The translations under genes were made by a program, and so were the position numbers. The notes beneath the pieces are model-generated. The model had not been told where the DNA came from. It made no database searches and saw only the letters and a list, made by a program, of their open reading frames with translations. From assembly GCA_037176905.1 (NCBI GenBank), contig JBBBWG010029399.1, forward strand, positions 1-46,007: DNA of 46,007 nucleotides, given 5' to 3'. This document shows, piece after piece, positions 10,592 to 23,577 of the stretch. Every line of letters begins with the position of its first letter. Positions within the stretch are counted from its first letter, which is position 1. This DNA is from Azolla pinnata. Taxonomy: Eukaryota; Streptophyta; Polypodiopsida; Salviniales; Salviniaceae.

Positions 10592-11554
10592 AGCCAAGGA
10601 CCTCAAAACCTCGGAGAATCTCTCCTCCACAGAGACAGCAAACAAACACCCTCTTGTCTCCCGCTACACAAAACACAGGTCCGCGGATCAGATCTTTGCT
10701 CTGCACTCCCACTATCGCCATGAATCTTTCCTTCTTCAACATTGTGAACTGTCTCTCCTTCTTCCATGTGAGCTTCTTCCTCTCTTTCAACTTCCTTCCT
10801 ATCTTCTCTGCCATGTGAGCTCCACAGACCACAGCTCATCCTCCTCTGCAATCGGTTGCAGAAAAGAGAAAGAAACCCACACAGAAACCCACAGAGATTA
10901 CAGTGTTGGAGATGGTGCATCATAGCCCTTGCACACCCCCATTTCATACCAATCTTACAGATGCAGAGACATTATGCTACAGAAAAAACAACAGGCAGAT
11001 TCTTCGCGATTCATAAATAAGCATACACAAACTATGGAAGAAAATCTCCTCGTGGCACCAATCAAATTGAGAGCTTTGTTGCAAACATATTCTGATAAAT
11101 TGGGGGGGGAGGGGGGGGGCCATTAGATACATCTAACATATATGCTGTTATATACTCTGAAGAGTGGAACTGATGAGACACAAAGGAGAGTATATATGTT
11201 GCCTCAATTTCATGGCATGATTTGAGTGGAGTATATCCTCCTATTCCATCCGAACAACAACAAATCACAAGGCTGAGTAGATGATAGCAATAGAAATGAT
11301 CGACACCGCGATTTTATGGAAACAGGAGATCTCTGCTCTGGCCCCTCCTCTGCACAAACAATATGAAGAAGTATGTATGTGTACCCAAACGCGCCCATTG
11401 ATTTGGCTTGGTCAAATTCTGGTATAAGTACATTACGGAACAAGAAGCTAAAGATTTCGAGATGATCCGACTACTCTTCGACGTATCCTCGGGTAAACAT
11501 TCTTTTCAAGAACCAGGATTTGAGACACCTTCTCTTGACCAGTGTGATATATGA
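10592..11554. other. Intergenic; G-runs at 11102-11119
   Basis: The 5' flank of the two-TM gene and the 3' flank of the RRM gene. Minus-strand G/C runs (8 and 9 bases on the plus strand at 11102-11109 and 11111-11119) are the only notable element. A long minus-strand ORF from 10832 is a frame shadow of the neighbouring exon. Confidence 0.55.
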
Positions 11555-14500
11555 TCAGTAAGGTCTATACCGAAAGTCTCTTGATGACCTATCAGGATCC
11601 AACATGGGGCCGCTGCCGCCGTTGCCACTACCATAGGACCCACCACTGCCACCGCCCCACTGTAAAAGAATAACAGAGATTCATAAGAGCCATATTGCAA
11701 TCAATACAATTGTTGATTCTAAATTCTATCAGACTGGTTTGATCCGTATCCATATGTGTGCATGTTGACAAGGATTTTAAGAGAAGGGAGGCAAATGCGA
11801 GAAAGAGGCGAATATACCGGACGGTAAAAGTCTAAGCCGATCCCTGGGTAAGCAGTTGTAGCTGAGCCACCAAATCCACCACCATAGTATGCATCACCAG
11901 GGCCAGCATCATCTGGAGGTGATGCTCTATCCACAGCTATCTGTTTGACAGTTTCCCGAATTCAGCATCTCATATCCTACGAAAACAGGACTAGTGCAGT
12001 TCGTGCTCGTGAACAAGACAATCTCCAACCTCATGGCCGAGAATTTCATGAGGTCTGCGGCATACTCGTTCAGCAGGACCCTCGTCTGTAAAAGTAACAA
12101 AAGCAAAGCCACGATGCCCTGATCGCTTCGGGTCCTGTATATTAGGCACAACTCTTTTAGCGACAAAAACATTACACGTAGTGCATCTGTAGTTGGAATT
12201 TTCTAGAAGCGGTGAAGAAGTCTTCTCACCTTCGGAAGGAAAACATCCAAAACACGCCCAAAGTTTCCAAAGTATTGGCGCAAGTCTTCAGAAGTGACCC
12301 CAGAAGGAAGCCTACCAACAAAGATTTTATTCCTAGAACCTCCACCAGGAGGAGTGCCTGGATTGTGGCTAGAGGATCGACCTTTACCGCTAAAGTCTCC
12401 CCCCCCATAACTGCCGATAGGGGGAAAACTCGACCAATTCCCCCCTCCATACCTGCTAGATCCATATTCCCCAGCGTAAGGGTAGTCATAGACATCATAA
12501 GGGGATATGCCACCATAACCTCCGTAACGAGAAACTCCTGCACTTGCGGCGATGTAAGGGCTGTAGGCTCCATATGCAGCACCTCCATATTCTCTATCAT
12601 AGAATTTGGACGAATAAGAATAATCACTTCTTGCAGGGAAATATTCATTCCTTGCAGCAGTTTTACTGCCTCCTTCATCCTACAAATATTGGACAGAAGT
12701 CCAGTAAGACCATCTGTATATACATGGTAACTGTATATACATGCTTACCTTTGCTGTTGCTTCATCAACTGCTACTGTTGACCCCCCAATCTCGTGAGTT
12801 TGTGCCATCACCTTAGAGACCGACTCTGATAATTTTATAGAAGAAAAACCATGATAGTTATGCATAAATAATCTTAAACTCTCCTCTGAATATAGAACGG
12901 GCTTGTTTTTTACCAGCATCTTCAAATGTGATAAAGCCAATGCCTCGGTGAGACTTTGTTCCCGACTCCTAAACATAAAAGTCAGCCGATTGAAATTTAT
13001 GATCTCTATAATAGTTCGCATAGAATATTTCAGAAGCAAACTCAGTTACCTTTGGCATGTAGATATCTGTGATTGTTCCGAATTCCTCAAAGTATCTGGC
13101 ACATCAAATGCCATTAAGATTTAAAACTAGTTAAGGGGCACAAGCAAATGGAAGTGATAAACAAGAAACGAAAGTCACCTCGGAAGAGAAGAACAAATTT
13201 TCAGATTTTACCGGTTATGAAGCTTAAAAACTAAATATGGTAACATAACTTTTTCAAGATATCAATAATCAGACACTAGGAAAGAATATGAAACTCAAGA
13301 GATGAAACCGTAATACTTTTGAAATGAGTTACGGCAGACATTGCATTTTAAAACAAACATTCAAAATTACAATATAATGTAATTAAGAATGGGCAAACAA
13401 GACAGCTTTTCCAATCCATAACTGTATATGCATATGGCCCATATAGCTCATTATTTTAAACTGGCATATCTATTGCCATTAGTCAAGGAATGAATACTAC
13501 CCTAAATAAATTTACAATGATGAACATTCCTCAAAAAGTATCATCTCATTATCTTACTTCCTAAACTCGTCTTCGGACACTTTGTGTGGAATCCTTGCAA
13601 CAAAAATCCGAGTGATCCTTTTTGCAGGGTTTTTCATGTCCTCCTATAGAATCAAAGAGCATTTATTCCATAACTATGTAAATAAGCATCAAGAGTATGG
13701 AATTGACATGCCAAATAGGAAAATGGTATACCTTTGGAGTTGCAACCTTTACTTCCAATTCACGTCCATTTATTGTATGCCTTGCTGCCAGGGCTTTCTG
13801 AGGCATCATAATAGACCATGGTACCTTAATGAGTGAACAAAAGGTTTAACCAAGTATGGATTCATACCTCTGCACTTTCTGAACTCGAAAATGTCACGTA
13901 TCCAAATCCTCGAGATCGACCCGTTCTACGGTCCTACAAAGCTCATAATTTGAGAAAGATGACAATACATTTGGGGATTGAGAAAATATATGCACCTTTA
14001 TAAGCTTATGCAATAGCAACAACACACTCAAGTACACAAATCACTGATAGACATTCTGGTCTATACACCCACAACATCTACATCACCTAGGGAATTTATG
14101 AGAAATACCAAATAAAAAACATCTGAAAAGAAGCATCCAATTCAATGCACAGATAAACTGATAAAAATAACTATCGATTGAATATGAAATAAAACATTCG
14201 AGAACAGAGAATACGAGATTAGCCAAGAGATTCGCAATGATCAAGTGATGAAAAGAACAATAGATGAGCGGTAGCAATGATCAAGCGATTTTCATTTAGC
14301 AACGCAGAGCACAGCACCACATAGCACACACACTTATCCACCATTACAATAATGAATTCCCTATGAAGTAAATAAAGGGGACACCACAACTTCAGAAACA
14401 GCCTGGCTAAGTCCAGATAGTGGCATCAGATACCCTTAAACAGAACTATTGTGCTGACAGATTTACTCTAAGAAACCTACAGCTATCCATGAAAAGAAGT

Positions 14501-15731
14501 ACCTATGTTTTATTTATTCTACCAGATTATCTATGTGTGCTGATTCAACTGTGGTCAACATTAGAGATAGTGTGATACTCAGACTCATACACTTCTTTAT
14601 CATAACATAGTAACGAGCATCCCACCACACATTGGTTGACAACTCAATGGCCTCTACCATGTATTTGTATGCGTGGCTGCCCCGTTTGAGGAAGATAGCA
14701 GTTTTCTAGTTTGCCACAAAATATGTTAGAAGATGTGGATATTTGGAGCCTCGTAGTTTCTATAAGTCATAGTATATAGGCTTTCCATGGAAACCTCATT
14801 GGCAGAGAAATCCACTGACTAATCAATAAGCAAGTGTAGCTTACAAGAGAGAACGAGAAATGATTCTCGTTCTCATAGTATATGTACATGCAGGAAAATT
14901 CTAAAGCCAATAAGGACCCTTCGAAAACCATATACATGGATAGGAAAAAGAACGCTGTGAAGATCAAAGAAGGATATCTCGGCTGTTAGTTTCAAGACCG
15001 ATTGCAAAATGGGCAGTCCTCCTCTAAGTACCAGCAAATCCATTTGTGGGTTTAGCTACCATCATATGATGTAAAGTTTCACAATGTTCCGAGGATACAG
15101 CTAGGAAATTATCTACCTAATACACTATTGGTTAATCTTATCTAAGTATGAAAGGAGAGTTTACAAGGGAATAATCAACGAGAAACAAACAGATATAAAT
15201 GCATGTACTTACCCTCATGACAACAACATCATCAAGGCTTCCATATTTGTTCATGTACTGCCTCAATCCATCGGTATTCACGTCCCATGGAATTCCAAGG
15301 ATCTACAAGACCACAAAAGAAAGATGAATAAAAAACACGATTCTGATCCAACAAGAGGAATCAAAATATTAAATTGAGAATTAAGGCCCAATTTTGGATT
15401 AAGACAAAAATAAAAGGTTCAATCCAGAATGAAGATGACAGATAAGAAGACCAATTGGAAATTAAGATGACCATAAAAGACACCCTGTAGAGAAAAACGA
15501 TAAAATAATAGCACCAATTTGGAGTTACAAGAAGGGCACTGAAAGATCCAATTCAGGGTTCAACACATTGGTTAAGGACACAATGCGGGCGTTGAGAGCA
15601 GAACATAAAGACACAATTTAGGGTTGAAAAGCGGTGTAAAAGACCTAACTTTGGATTCTTACGCAACTGTTTTTTGGTTGTAATCTTACCACAAGTTTCC
15701 GGTTCCCAAGCTCCAACCGTGTGTCAGCCAT
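11555..15731 (-). CDS. Three-RRM RNA-binding protein (At4g36960-like hnRNP)
   Basis: Twelve exons: 15731-15690, 15302-15213, 13933-13868, 13797-13732, 13643-13558, 13095-13050, 12968-12914, 12825-12749, 12679-12230, 12134-12030, 11940-11818, 11659-11555, encoding 436 residues. RRM1 (about 12-90) has RKLVILGIPWDV and GRSRGFGYVTF. RRM2 (about 100-180) has TRIFVARIPHKV and HRGIGFITF. After a Tyr/Gly/Ser-rich linker, RRM3 has NKIFVGRLPSGV and GHRGFAFVTF. The tail is Gly-rich and ends FRYRPY. RNP1 and RNP2 motifs are intact in all three domains. Arrangement, linker and C-terminus resemble Arabidopsis At4g36960 from memory. A nuclear role in pre-mRNA or mRNA handling is inferred from the family. 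The 5' introns are long (13934-15212 is 1.3 kb) and repeat-poor. The donor of exon 10 (GTTGGA) is weak. Confidence 0.92.
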
Positions 15732-16238
15732 TGTAGCGAAACACAATGCCTTAACTTATACTGCAAACAGAAAAAAATCTTTCAAGGCGCCTCTCTCAGA
15801 CCCAAATCCACTCTTTCCAATTCCTTTCTGTACTTAAAATCTTTCCTCTTTTCCTTCCTTTCTTCTTATATCCTTCCCCTCACCCTCCCACAACACTCTT
15901 TTAGGCGCTCTGCTGTTCTTTCCTTTCCTTTCCTTTCCTTTCCTTTCTTCCTTCCTTCCTTCCTCACCCTCAAGCTCTTCTTCCCTGCAAAAAAACGCCT
16001 ACAGCTCAAACTCGATGTCTCATCAATCTCATCAGGCACCCCAAAATCACAATCCCTCTCAACCTTTTGAAGCGTCTGGCTCATGGCCATGGCCATCGCC
16101 ATCGCCAATCTCGTGAGCAATAGAGACCACCCTCGGGAGGAAGCACACAAACAAGCAGGGGGCTCTAAAAGAAGGAGATCCGATAAAAGCTCCAGGTGTG
16201 TGTGCCTTAGCGAAGACAGATCGGAAAGAAAGCGTTTT

Positions 16239-16240
<2 letters not shown>
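15732..16240. other. 5' flank of the RRM gene with (TTTCC)n
   Basis: Pyrimidine-rich leader and promoter DNA with a pentanucleotide run TTTCC at about 15917-15948 followed by TTCC repeats. An antisense-looking ORF with a Met-Ala repeat start at about 16095 has no recognisable domain and is not called. Confidence 0.5.
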
Positions 16241-16292
<52 letters not shown>

Positions 16293-16824
16293 CTGTGTGC
16301 AGAAAGGATTGGGGTTAGGGTTAAGGAAAGAGAAGCAGTTCTTGGGACTTCTTCTGCTGCGTTCACACGAGAAGAAGAAGAAGAAGATGATGATGATGAT
16401 GATGGTGATGATGATGGTGATGATGCTGGTGATGATGATGNNNNNNNNNNNNNNNNNNNNNNNNNNNNNNNNNNNNNNNNNNNNNNNNNNNNNNNNNNNN
16501 NNNNNNNNNNNNNNNNNNNNNNNNNNNNNNNNNNNNNNNNGTGATGATGATGATGATGCCGACGCTGGTGACGATGATGATGATGTCGACGCTGGTGATG
16601 ATGATAATTGTGGTGATGATGGTGATGATGATAATAATATGATGGTAATGATGGTGGTGGTGATGATGATGCTGCAGCTGATGATGGTGATAGCGGTGAT
16701 GGTGGTGATGGTTATGATAATGGTGATGGTGATGATGGTGATGATGGTGATGGTGATGATGGTGATGATGATGTGAATATGATGGTGGTGATGGTGGTGA
16801 TGATGATGCTGGTGGTGGTGATGG

Positions 16825-16855
<31 letters not shown>

Positions 16856-16862
16856 GGTGGTG
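16241..16862. repeat. (CT)n and GAT/GTGATGATG trinucleotide array with assembly gap
   Basis: A (CT)n run of about 23 units (16242-16288) is followed by GAA triplets and then by several hundred bases of GAT/GGT triplets (16368-16862). The array is broken by exactly 100 N at 16441-16540, a conventional gap filler, so the true array length is unknown. ORFs of poly-Asp, poly-Met or poly-His across it are artefacts. Confidence 0.95.
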
Positions 16863-17972
16863 ATGAGGAAAGTTAGATTTCACAGTTTTCACAATTATAT
16901 TGTATGGGAACTTTGTCGCCCCAGATGAGTTAGATTTACGTCATTTTGTAGTGCAGCACCTTAGAAGGTTGACCTTGCCATATTGCTGACTTATAAAGTA
17001 GTTTCGAAGAAGAAGATGAAGAAGAAAAAGATGATGATGATGACGACAATGAATTTGATGCAGAAGAAGGATGTCCAAATAAACATAGCTCGTGAAACCG
17101 GACCCAAGTCCTATGTCCAGCCAACGAATTCGATCAGAAAAGCTCGCTTTCACGCCTTCCTTCGTAGCCCAAGGTTCAGTATTGGCCACAAAGGGGTTTA
17201 GTATTGTGCTTTGGACTTTGGGCAACTCCTTCACCCTCTTCGTGGCCAATGTTTGATCGTTCTGCAGATTGAAGCACCTTGGCCTTCATTGAGCATCACC
17301 CACTTTGTTCCTTTCTCTGCTCAGATGGCCACATTCTTTGCATCATATGGCCACATTCTGATGCGCTCCTTATCACATGCTCGGGGCACGATGAGCCAAA
17401 TCATCTTCGCTTCTCGATGCTACAAATGATCCTTCCAAGTTCCTCCATGGGGATGTATTGGCCCCAAGACTCGATGTAAAAGTCGCGCATAGCAATAGAA
17501 AACAAACCATGAAAGACAAAATCACGAGTGGAGAATCAACCATCGAAACACTGCTATACCATCCACTGTTATCATTTCATGTCAAGCTCAAATATTTCCT
17601 GAAATATGTTGTGTAATTCAGATATTGGAGGGCATCTGACATGCATCCAAAATGTATATATTGTCTTACAAATGTGGCTAAGGCCATCGGAAACGTCTTA
17701 ACAGATTGTAGCATATTGGTTCAAAACCAGTCAAGCCTTTCCTGAAGTCCTGCTTGTTCCTTGCTGTGGATTGTGTGATTATAATTGGAGAACCATAAAG
17801 CACAGTAGAATCATCTTCCAGGGCACAAGGCTCTCATAAATTATGATCTACAACAACTTCGACAATAGAAGAAAAATGCAGATTAGACCAATTTTCATTA
17901 TAGATACAAGGTCTACCAAATCAGCAAAGTCTGTCAGCATAGCTCGATCTCTCTCATCTCTTCGAGGAAGAT
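16863..17972. other. Intergenic downstream of gamma-SNAP, nothing recognised
   Basis: Mixed-composition DNA with one further GAA/GAT patch (about 17007-17045). ORFs up to about 100 codons on both strands have no recognisable motif. Part should be the gamma-SNAP 3' UTR. Confidence 0.5.
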
Positions 17973-19669
17973 TTACGTAAGGTCATCATCTTCACCATCT
18001 GAAATGGTGGAGACGATCTCTCTTGTCGGCAACTTCTTCGCAAGTTTTACAATCTGCCAACATTCAAACAAAGTAGAAAAAAGTTCATAAACCTGAATAT
18101 CTAAGCACCCATAATATATCCCATGTTTCACTTCATTCTAAAAGCAGCACACATTTTCCATATCCCTCAGTTTGCTGTGTTGATTAGCCAACTAATCAAC
18201 ACAGCAGCACTGTTCTAAGAAATCCATTGATTTAAATTAAGATCCAGTGATGATGCTCAAAGGTGGTGCTAATCTTTTGCAACAGAAGGTCTCAAGTCGA
18301 TGATAAAATTTAACAATTTATTCTTCCAAACAAATGAACATAGAAAGAGTCAATGATATGATGGACAGATGCACGAATACTAGAAGTAAGAGACGCGTTA
18401 TCCATATCACCCTCATTTCCTACCTGTCCCAGACCATGCAATTCGACTTTAAAGAACCTAAGATCTCACAACATGAAAAACAAAAAATGCAAGAGACAAC
18501 CCACAGATGCTCCACATTATTAAACCAAAGTCTCGGATGCCATATTCACAGTTGATCATAAATGAATAACGAAAACCTTTTACCATTCAGATTCCTCACT
18601 CTCAATGGACAAACCTTCTCACTTAGTAAAATATGAAAGGTGTATACATGCATTCCCTCTTCTGAGATACGTCATATTCTCCTTGCATTATGGTTTTTAG
18701 GTCTTTTCAAAGCAAGAATGGTAAGCATAACTTCTTCATGAACAGTGCAACAATGTTCTTGTCTTCAACACAGCATTAACAAGGTGACTTTTTCTTAATA
18801 AACTCACCATTATATAGAGATAATAGGTTAACATACCACGTGATCCAGATGCGGAATGAGGCTGCTAGATTTAACAACATGCTTGATTTCTTCAACATCG
18901 CCTTCTCTGTATGCTTTCAATAGCTTATATGCACATGAACCATGCTCGTTGTTGCTGAATGCATCGATTCTGTTATCCAATCATGTGCAAAATTTGTAAG
19001 CATGAGAATTGTACATAAGATAGAACAGCGATTTGAAGTAAACTGCATTAACTTACTGAGAACAGTCATTGTAGCACTGATCTGCCTGCTTCAAATCATG
19101 TGCATACAAATATACAATGATGGCACTCAAATATGCCTGAACATAGAATCCAGTAGTTAGAAAATTTAACAGAGCTTTGCATGCAACTGTATGGTAATCA
19201 TGACATAGCACAACCTTGCATTGGGTATGGACAGCTTTTGATTTGTCAGCAGCGAGTCCCCATCTTAATAACACAGTTGCAGCATCAGAAAACCTGCATT
19301 TATAAGGAGAACCCTCATCCCTATAATATGCTTTCGTTAACGAAGGAAACCCTTTTGTGTTAATGCAGATTTATTATGATTAAATATAAACGAGAATAGA
19401 AGTGACACAATGAGATGGACAAAACATAGAAGCCATCTGTTTTCAGAATTGAAACGTCTTTTACAAAACCCTCAGCTTACGACTCCACGAGACATCACAA
19501 TGCGCTTAGATGCCAGGCTTCGTGTGCAACAACACATAACAAGTGGCTCATCAATCACTAATGTTTCAACCATTTTATAGTGAACTGTTGACTAATTTAA
19601 CTGTAATTTCCGAACTGAAAGATTCTGAAGGATTCCGTGGTAGATTTGGAAGGAGTTCCATGCGAACGT

Positions 19670-19702
<33 letters not shown>

Positions 19703-21831
19703 CATAGAGCGAGCATCACACAGACGCATACATACACACGAAAGCATATAAGCACAAAACAAGAATGAGATGCTTCCTTCCCTGAGTGGGCAGCGAATAA
19801 GTTGCAACAAAAATTAGCACGGATAGTTCTCGTACCTCTCGGTTTTAAGATAGAGACTCATTGCAGCTCTGTAGTTATCAAATGCCATTTGCTCCTGTCC
19901 TTCCTCTTCAAGGATAGCACAAGAGTCCATATAAAGCCGTAAGGCATCCTCCGGCTTGGCATCCTCTAAAGCCCTATCAAAACAAATAAAACGAGTTGAA
20001 CATTAAAAATATTCATCACAAGCTTATCTGAGTAAGTCAGCTATAAATTACTGCCAAAAGTTTTCACCTTGCACCCTTTTCGAGAGCTTTTGCAGCTGGC
20101 TGTGTCATTCCACATTGAGCATACAAGTCGGAGGCTCTTTTGTGTAAATCCAACACTTCATCAAATCTATTCAGCTCTTTTGCAAGTGCTCCTGCTGCTT
20201 CCAAATTCTTAGCTGCCTGCCATGGTCTATGATGAAGTGAAGGCTATTTATCCAAATTCCATATCAAACTTGAAATTCATTACTACTCACTTAATAAGAG
20301 TTGATTTTTTATCTGTACATGAAACTAATACAATGCAGCACCAGATACCTTCCCAAGAGTTGCATGACACTTTAGATAGAATCGTGCAGGTCATGGCAGG
20401 TTACAACAATTGATGAATGAAAAGCATACACTTGCTAGATTACAAGAATTTAAATAAGTATGGTTATCAAGAATAGACAAAGTCTAGCGCAACGATCATC
20501 ACTTGTTAAAGTGTAGTTAAAGATCTCCTAACTGCTGAGAGATTTCTAAAACATTTTATAACAGACAGAGACTGAGGCATATACCATATTGTAGACGGTT
20601 TCCTACTCATAAACCATAATGAAAGAAAAAAATCCTAGCTCGTGAGCATAATATAAACCAACACCTCATCTAGCCTATTAGTTCTGATGGAAAATGATGG
20701 GAAATCTTTGAAAGTGTAGAATTGGCCCTCATGTTCAGTGACAATGAATAAATAAGGATACGAAGAAAGCCTTTCTTGACCTTCCGCAGCTCTTTCATAT
20801 GCCTCCATTGCTTTCTCTGGTTTCTTTGCATTTTTAAAAATAACAGCTGACGGAAAAAAAACTGAATTAAACAAGATGTTCCACTGTAACTACACATGTC
20901 AACATGATGCAGCAAGTTACCTGCTTCCTCGTAAAGAGCAGTTGCTGCTGACCAATCACTTGACCATTTGAAAAACGACAGCTTTACCCTGAAATAACGA
21001 TGCTATATTTGTTCATTTCAAACTGAAACTCTTTTTTAATGCATTATCAAAAGATTTTGTGCTGGTCACCTTGTGCCCTTATTCAGTGTTTGAATAGGAA
21101 TCGAAGCGTATAGCTCAGAAAGAATCTCACACAAATAGAACGTTACAATAAAAACGAAACCTTCACCCTCAGATTTGATGAAATAATCAAATTGACCAAA
21201 AGCATCTCCAGCTTAAATAAAAGTTTCTATGCGTCTAGATTTTCCGGAACTATTGACAATTCTAAATATTTGAAGGTTTCCCGTCTAAGATTGGGTGTTT
21301 CTGCACCGAAAGATCCAAACTCGAAAGTAAGTTTCCAACACTGCAGGGGCAATTTACGTTAAACTCCAGCATTTCTGCCAATGTATGCACGTAGTTTGAT
21401 CTCATCAGTAACTAGAACCTCTTAAAGCAGATTTTAAATATTTCGTTCTTCCGTTCTTGAAATAATTTTCCAATTAACTTTCTAGCAAAAAGGTGCTCCG
21501 TTTTGCTTCCATTATCTTTTCTAGCCACTGGAATGCATGGACTAAACAGTAATTTCGGGAGATTTCAACAACGCATGACTAATTGATTTGTTGACTACGT
21601 AGGGATGATTCTCCATTGCAGAAGACGTTATCAATCGCTGAGGAGACAAGGCAAAACGTTTAGGATTTTCGAAACGGGGGGGGGGGGGTGCAAGGGGAGC
21701 AATCTGCACCAATCTTCTCGTTCGAGAGAAGAGACCAGCGATTCAAAAAAACGCAGCGGAGAAAGAAAGGGGGCTCACAATTTGTTGGCTTTCTTGAGGA
21801 GCTGTTCGGCGTTGTCGAGCTTGGAGGCCAT
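17973..21831 (-). CDS. GSNAP: Gamma-soluble NSF attachment protein (gamma-SNAP)
   Basis: Nine exons: 21831-21779, 20988-20921, 20846-20762, 20226-20068, 19973-19836, 19293-19215, 19136-19057, 18969-18837, 18053-17973, encoding 291 residues, the usual plant length. The sequence is a run of TPR-like helical hairpins: KLSFFKWSSDWSAATALYEE, NAKKPEKAMEAYERAAEG, AAKNLEAAGALAKELNRFDE, DALRLYMDSCAILEEEGQ and so on. It ends in an acidic tail, SDGEDDDLT, as SNAPs do. The Lys-rich start and FKW motif match gamma- rather than alpha-SNAP. The protein couples SNARE complexes to the NSF ATPase for disassembly on cytoplasmic membranes. Intron 18054-18836 and intron 1 (790 bp) carry no second gene. Intron 19294-19835 has a (CA)14 run. 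Confidence 0.95.
19671..19699. repeat. (CA)14 microsatellite in a gamma-SNAP intron
   Basis: A pure CA dinucleotide run of about 29 bp inside the intron between exons 5 and 6. Confidence 0.95.
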
Positions 21832-22700
21832 CGCGGGGCGAAAACAACGTCGGCGGACGGATCAGCGAAGAACCGAGCGATCGATCGATCGATCGAGCGA
21901 GCGAGCGAATCGAAGAAGCGATGAACGAACAGAGATATCCGTCTGTGTGCGTGGGAAATGGTTCTGGTTTGTATGTATTCCACAGAATACCCCTCCAATG
22001 TTGCTCATGAAAACAGGCCCACAGTTTCTCTATATCTCAAGAATACCCCTCGGATTCCAGATTTCGGGACAAGATTTCTGTGTCGAAGGACCAATGAAAA
22101 GTTTTCAAACACTCTGTATCCAGCATTTTCCGTGCGTCGATCCGATGCGGATTTGTAGTTACGATCGCCGCTGCTCCTCGTCCACAGTCCCCAGCAGCTA
22201 TCGAAATCGAGCCCGAACTGCGAAGGTGCAGATTTTGTTCATGGGCATAATAACCTCGAGGGACCGATCTGTAAGGCTCGTCTGAATGGTTCGAGGGTGG
22301 GAGGATCAGTGGAGAATCGGTTATCCGAAGGTTAGGACTGAACTTATACGGTCGTTGGATACGCACCTAGTGGTCACGGAGTGCAAGAAGTTGACCCCTT
22401 GATCCATTCTATACTCTCCAATCTTCTCCGTATAATATTGCTCGTCATCGATTAGATTTGTGGTATATTCTCTCTCCCCGCCACGTATTGCTTCCTATAG
22501 GGGCCAATTTCATGCATCTCTCGGCCAAAGACAGTCGCGCAGAATATATGACGGCGATGAAGAGCACGTTGCAGAGCGATCCTGCAAACGAGCGTCTTCT
22601 TTTGGCCCGTGAACAGCAGCAGAGCAGCGGAAAAGGAAGAAAGCTGGTTAAAAAACCAAGTACGAGAAGAGGCTCGCCGAAACGACCTTGTCAATTCCAT
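21832..22700. other. Intergenic 5' flank of gamma-SNAP
   Basis: Upstream DNA of the minus-strand gamma-SNAP gene, with a GATC/GAGC run at about 21880-21906 close to the start codon. A G13 run (21676-21688) lies nearby inside intron 1. No further gene is supported. Confidence 0.5.
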
Positions 22701-22985
22701 TCCCATCGAATACATACACACATACACATACGTACGTACGTACATACGTACATGCGTACGTACGTACGTATGCATACCCACATGCACACATGCACCGCAC
22801 ACATACCATCCGAGCATGTGCACGCATGCGCCACATGCATGCGCACATGTATGTCAATGGCGCATGATGCCGACGGGCCCATGCCATGCCATACATGCCA
22901 TGCCTTAAATACAGGCATTCAAAGCCATCCATCCAGCGTACACATACACACCCATGCATGCATGCATGCATACATGCATGATCTA
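22701..22985. repeat. Tetranucleotide repeat (ACGT/CATG/GCAT)
   Basis: ACAT, ACGT and GCAT tetranucleotides with tracts such as CGTACGTACGTA and CATGCATGCATGCATA. It resembles the block at 1624-1880 in composition and in short motifs (ATGCACCG), though it is not an exact copy. Confidence 0.75.
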
Positions 22986-23066
22986 TATCATTAGCTCTTC
23001 CTCATCAGTACTAGCATGATTAAAGAGAGTGTTGTTGGGGCGGCGGCACTGACATCAACCCTACAA

Positions 23067-23280
23067 ACCCTAACCCTAACCCTAACCCTAACCCTAACCC
23101 TAACCCTAGGCTGACGTAGCTCCAAGAGGGTGGCTCGTCAATCATCTTGATACAGAATCTAGTCTCGCTCTGCTGCTCTTTCGTTTCTTTCTCTTTTCCA
23201 TCAATGGCGCCTGCCCTAGTGCACCGGTTTCTAGCGTTTAGGGTTAGGGTTAGGGTTAGGGTTAGGGTTAGGGCTTAGGG
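23067..23280. repeat. Inverted pair of short interstitial telomeric arrays
   Basis: About seven CCCTAA units (23067-23109) and about six TTAGGG units (23236-23280) lie in opposite orientation, 126 bp apart. The arms could pair over about 40 bp. They stand about 300 bp upstream of the TPD1-like start codon. The units are mostly 6-mers rather than the plant 7-mer CCCTAAA. Confidence 0.9.
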
Positions 23281-23577
23281 AGCTGCATCATCCTCCTCCA
23301 CGGGGAAGGAAGCTCAGCAGACAGACAGACAGACAGAACAAGACAGACAGATATTTGTGTGCCTCCCAAAAGCGCCATCGCTCGCTGCCCTGTGTGTGTG
23401 TGCTCTTGCTGAATGAAACCTGGCATAGCTCGTCTCCCCTCATAGCTCCTTTCTGTCCTCCTAGATCCCTCGCTGCTGCTGCTTCAACTAGCTCCGAGAG
23501 TGAAGTGCATCGATCGCCATAGCCGCTCGCAGGCGGAGAGAAACAATCGAGATATATACATATGTGTGTTTGCAGCC

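Noticed and set aside
10592..10645. Longer N-terminus for the two-TM protein starting at 10645
   Set aside because: The codon there is TTG; the first ATG is at 10591.
9849..10832. 327-codon minus-strand ORF
   Set aside because: It overlaps exons 1 and 2 of the two-TM gene in another frame and has no domain.
16059..16892. Poly-His, poly-Asp and poly-Met ORFs across the gap
   Set aside because: They are translations of a GAT triplet array and of N bases.
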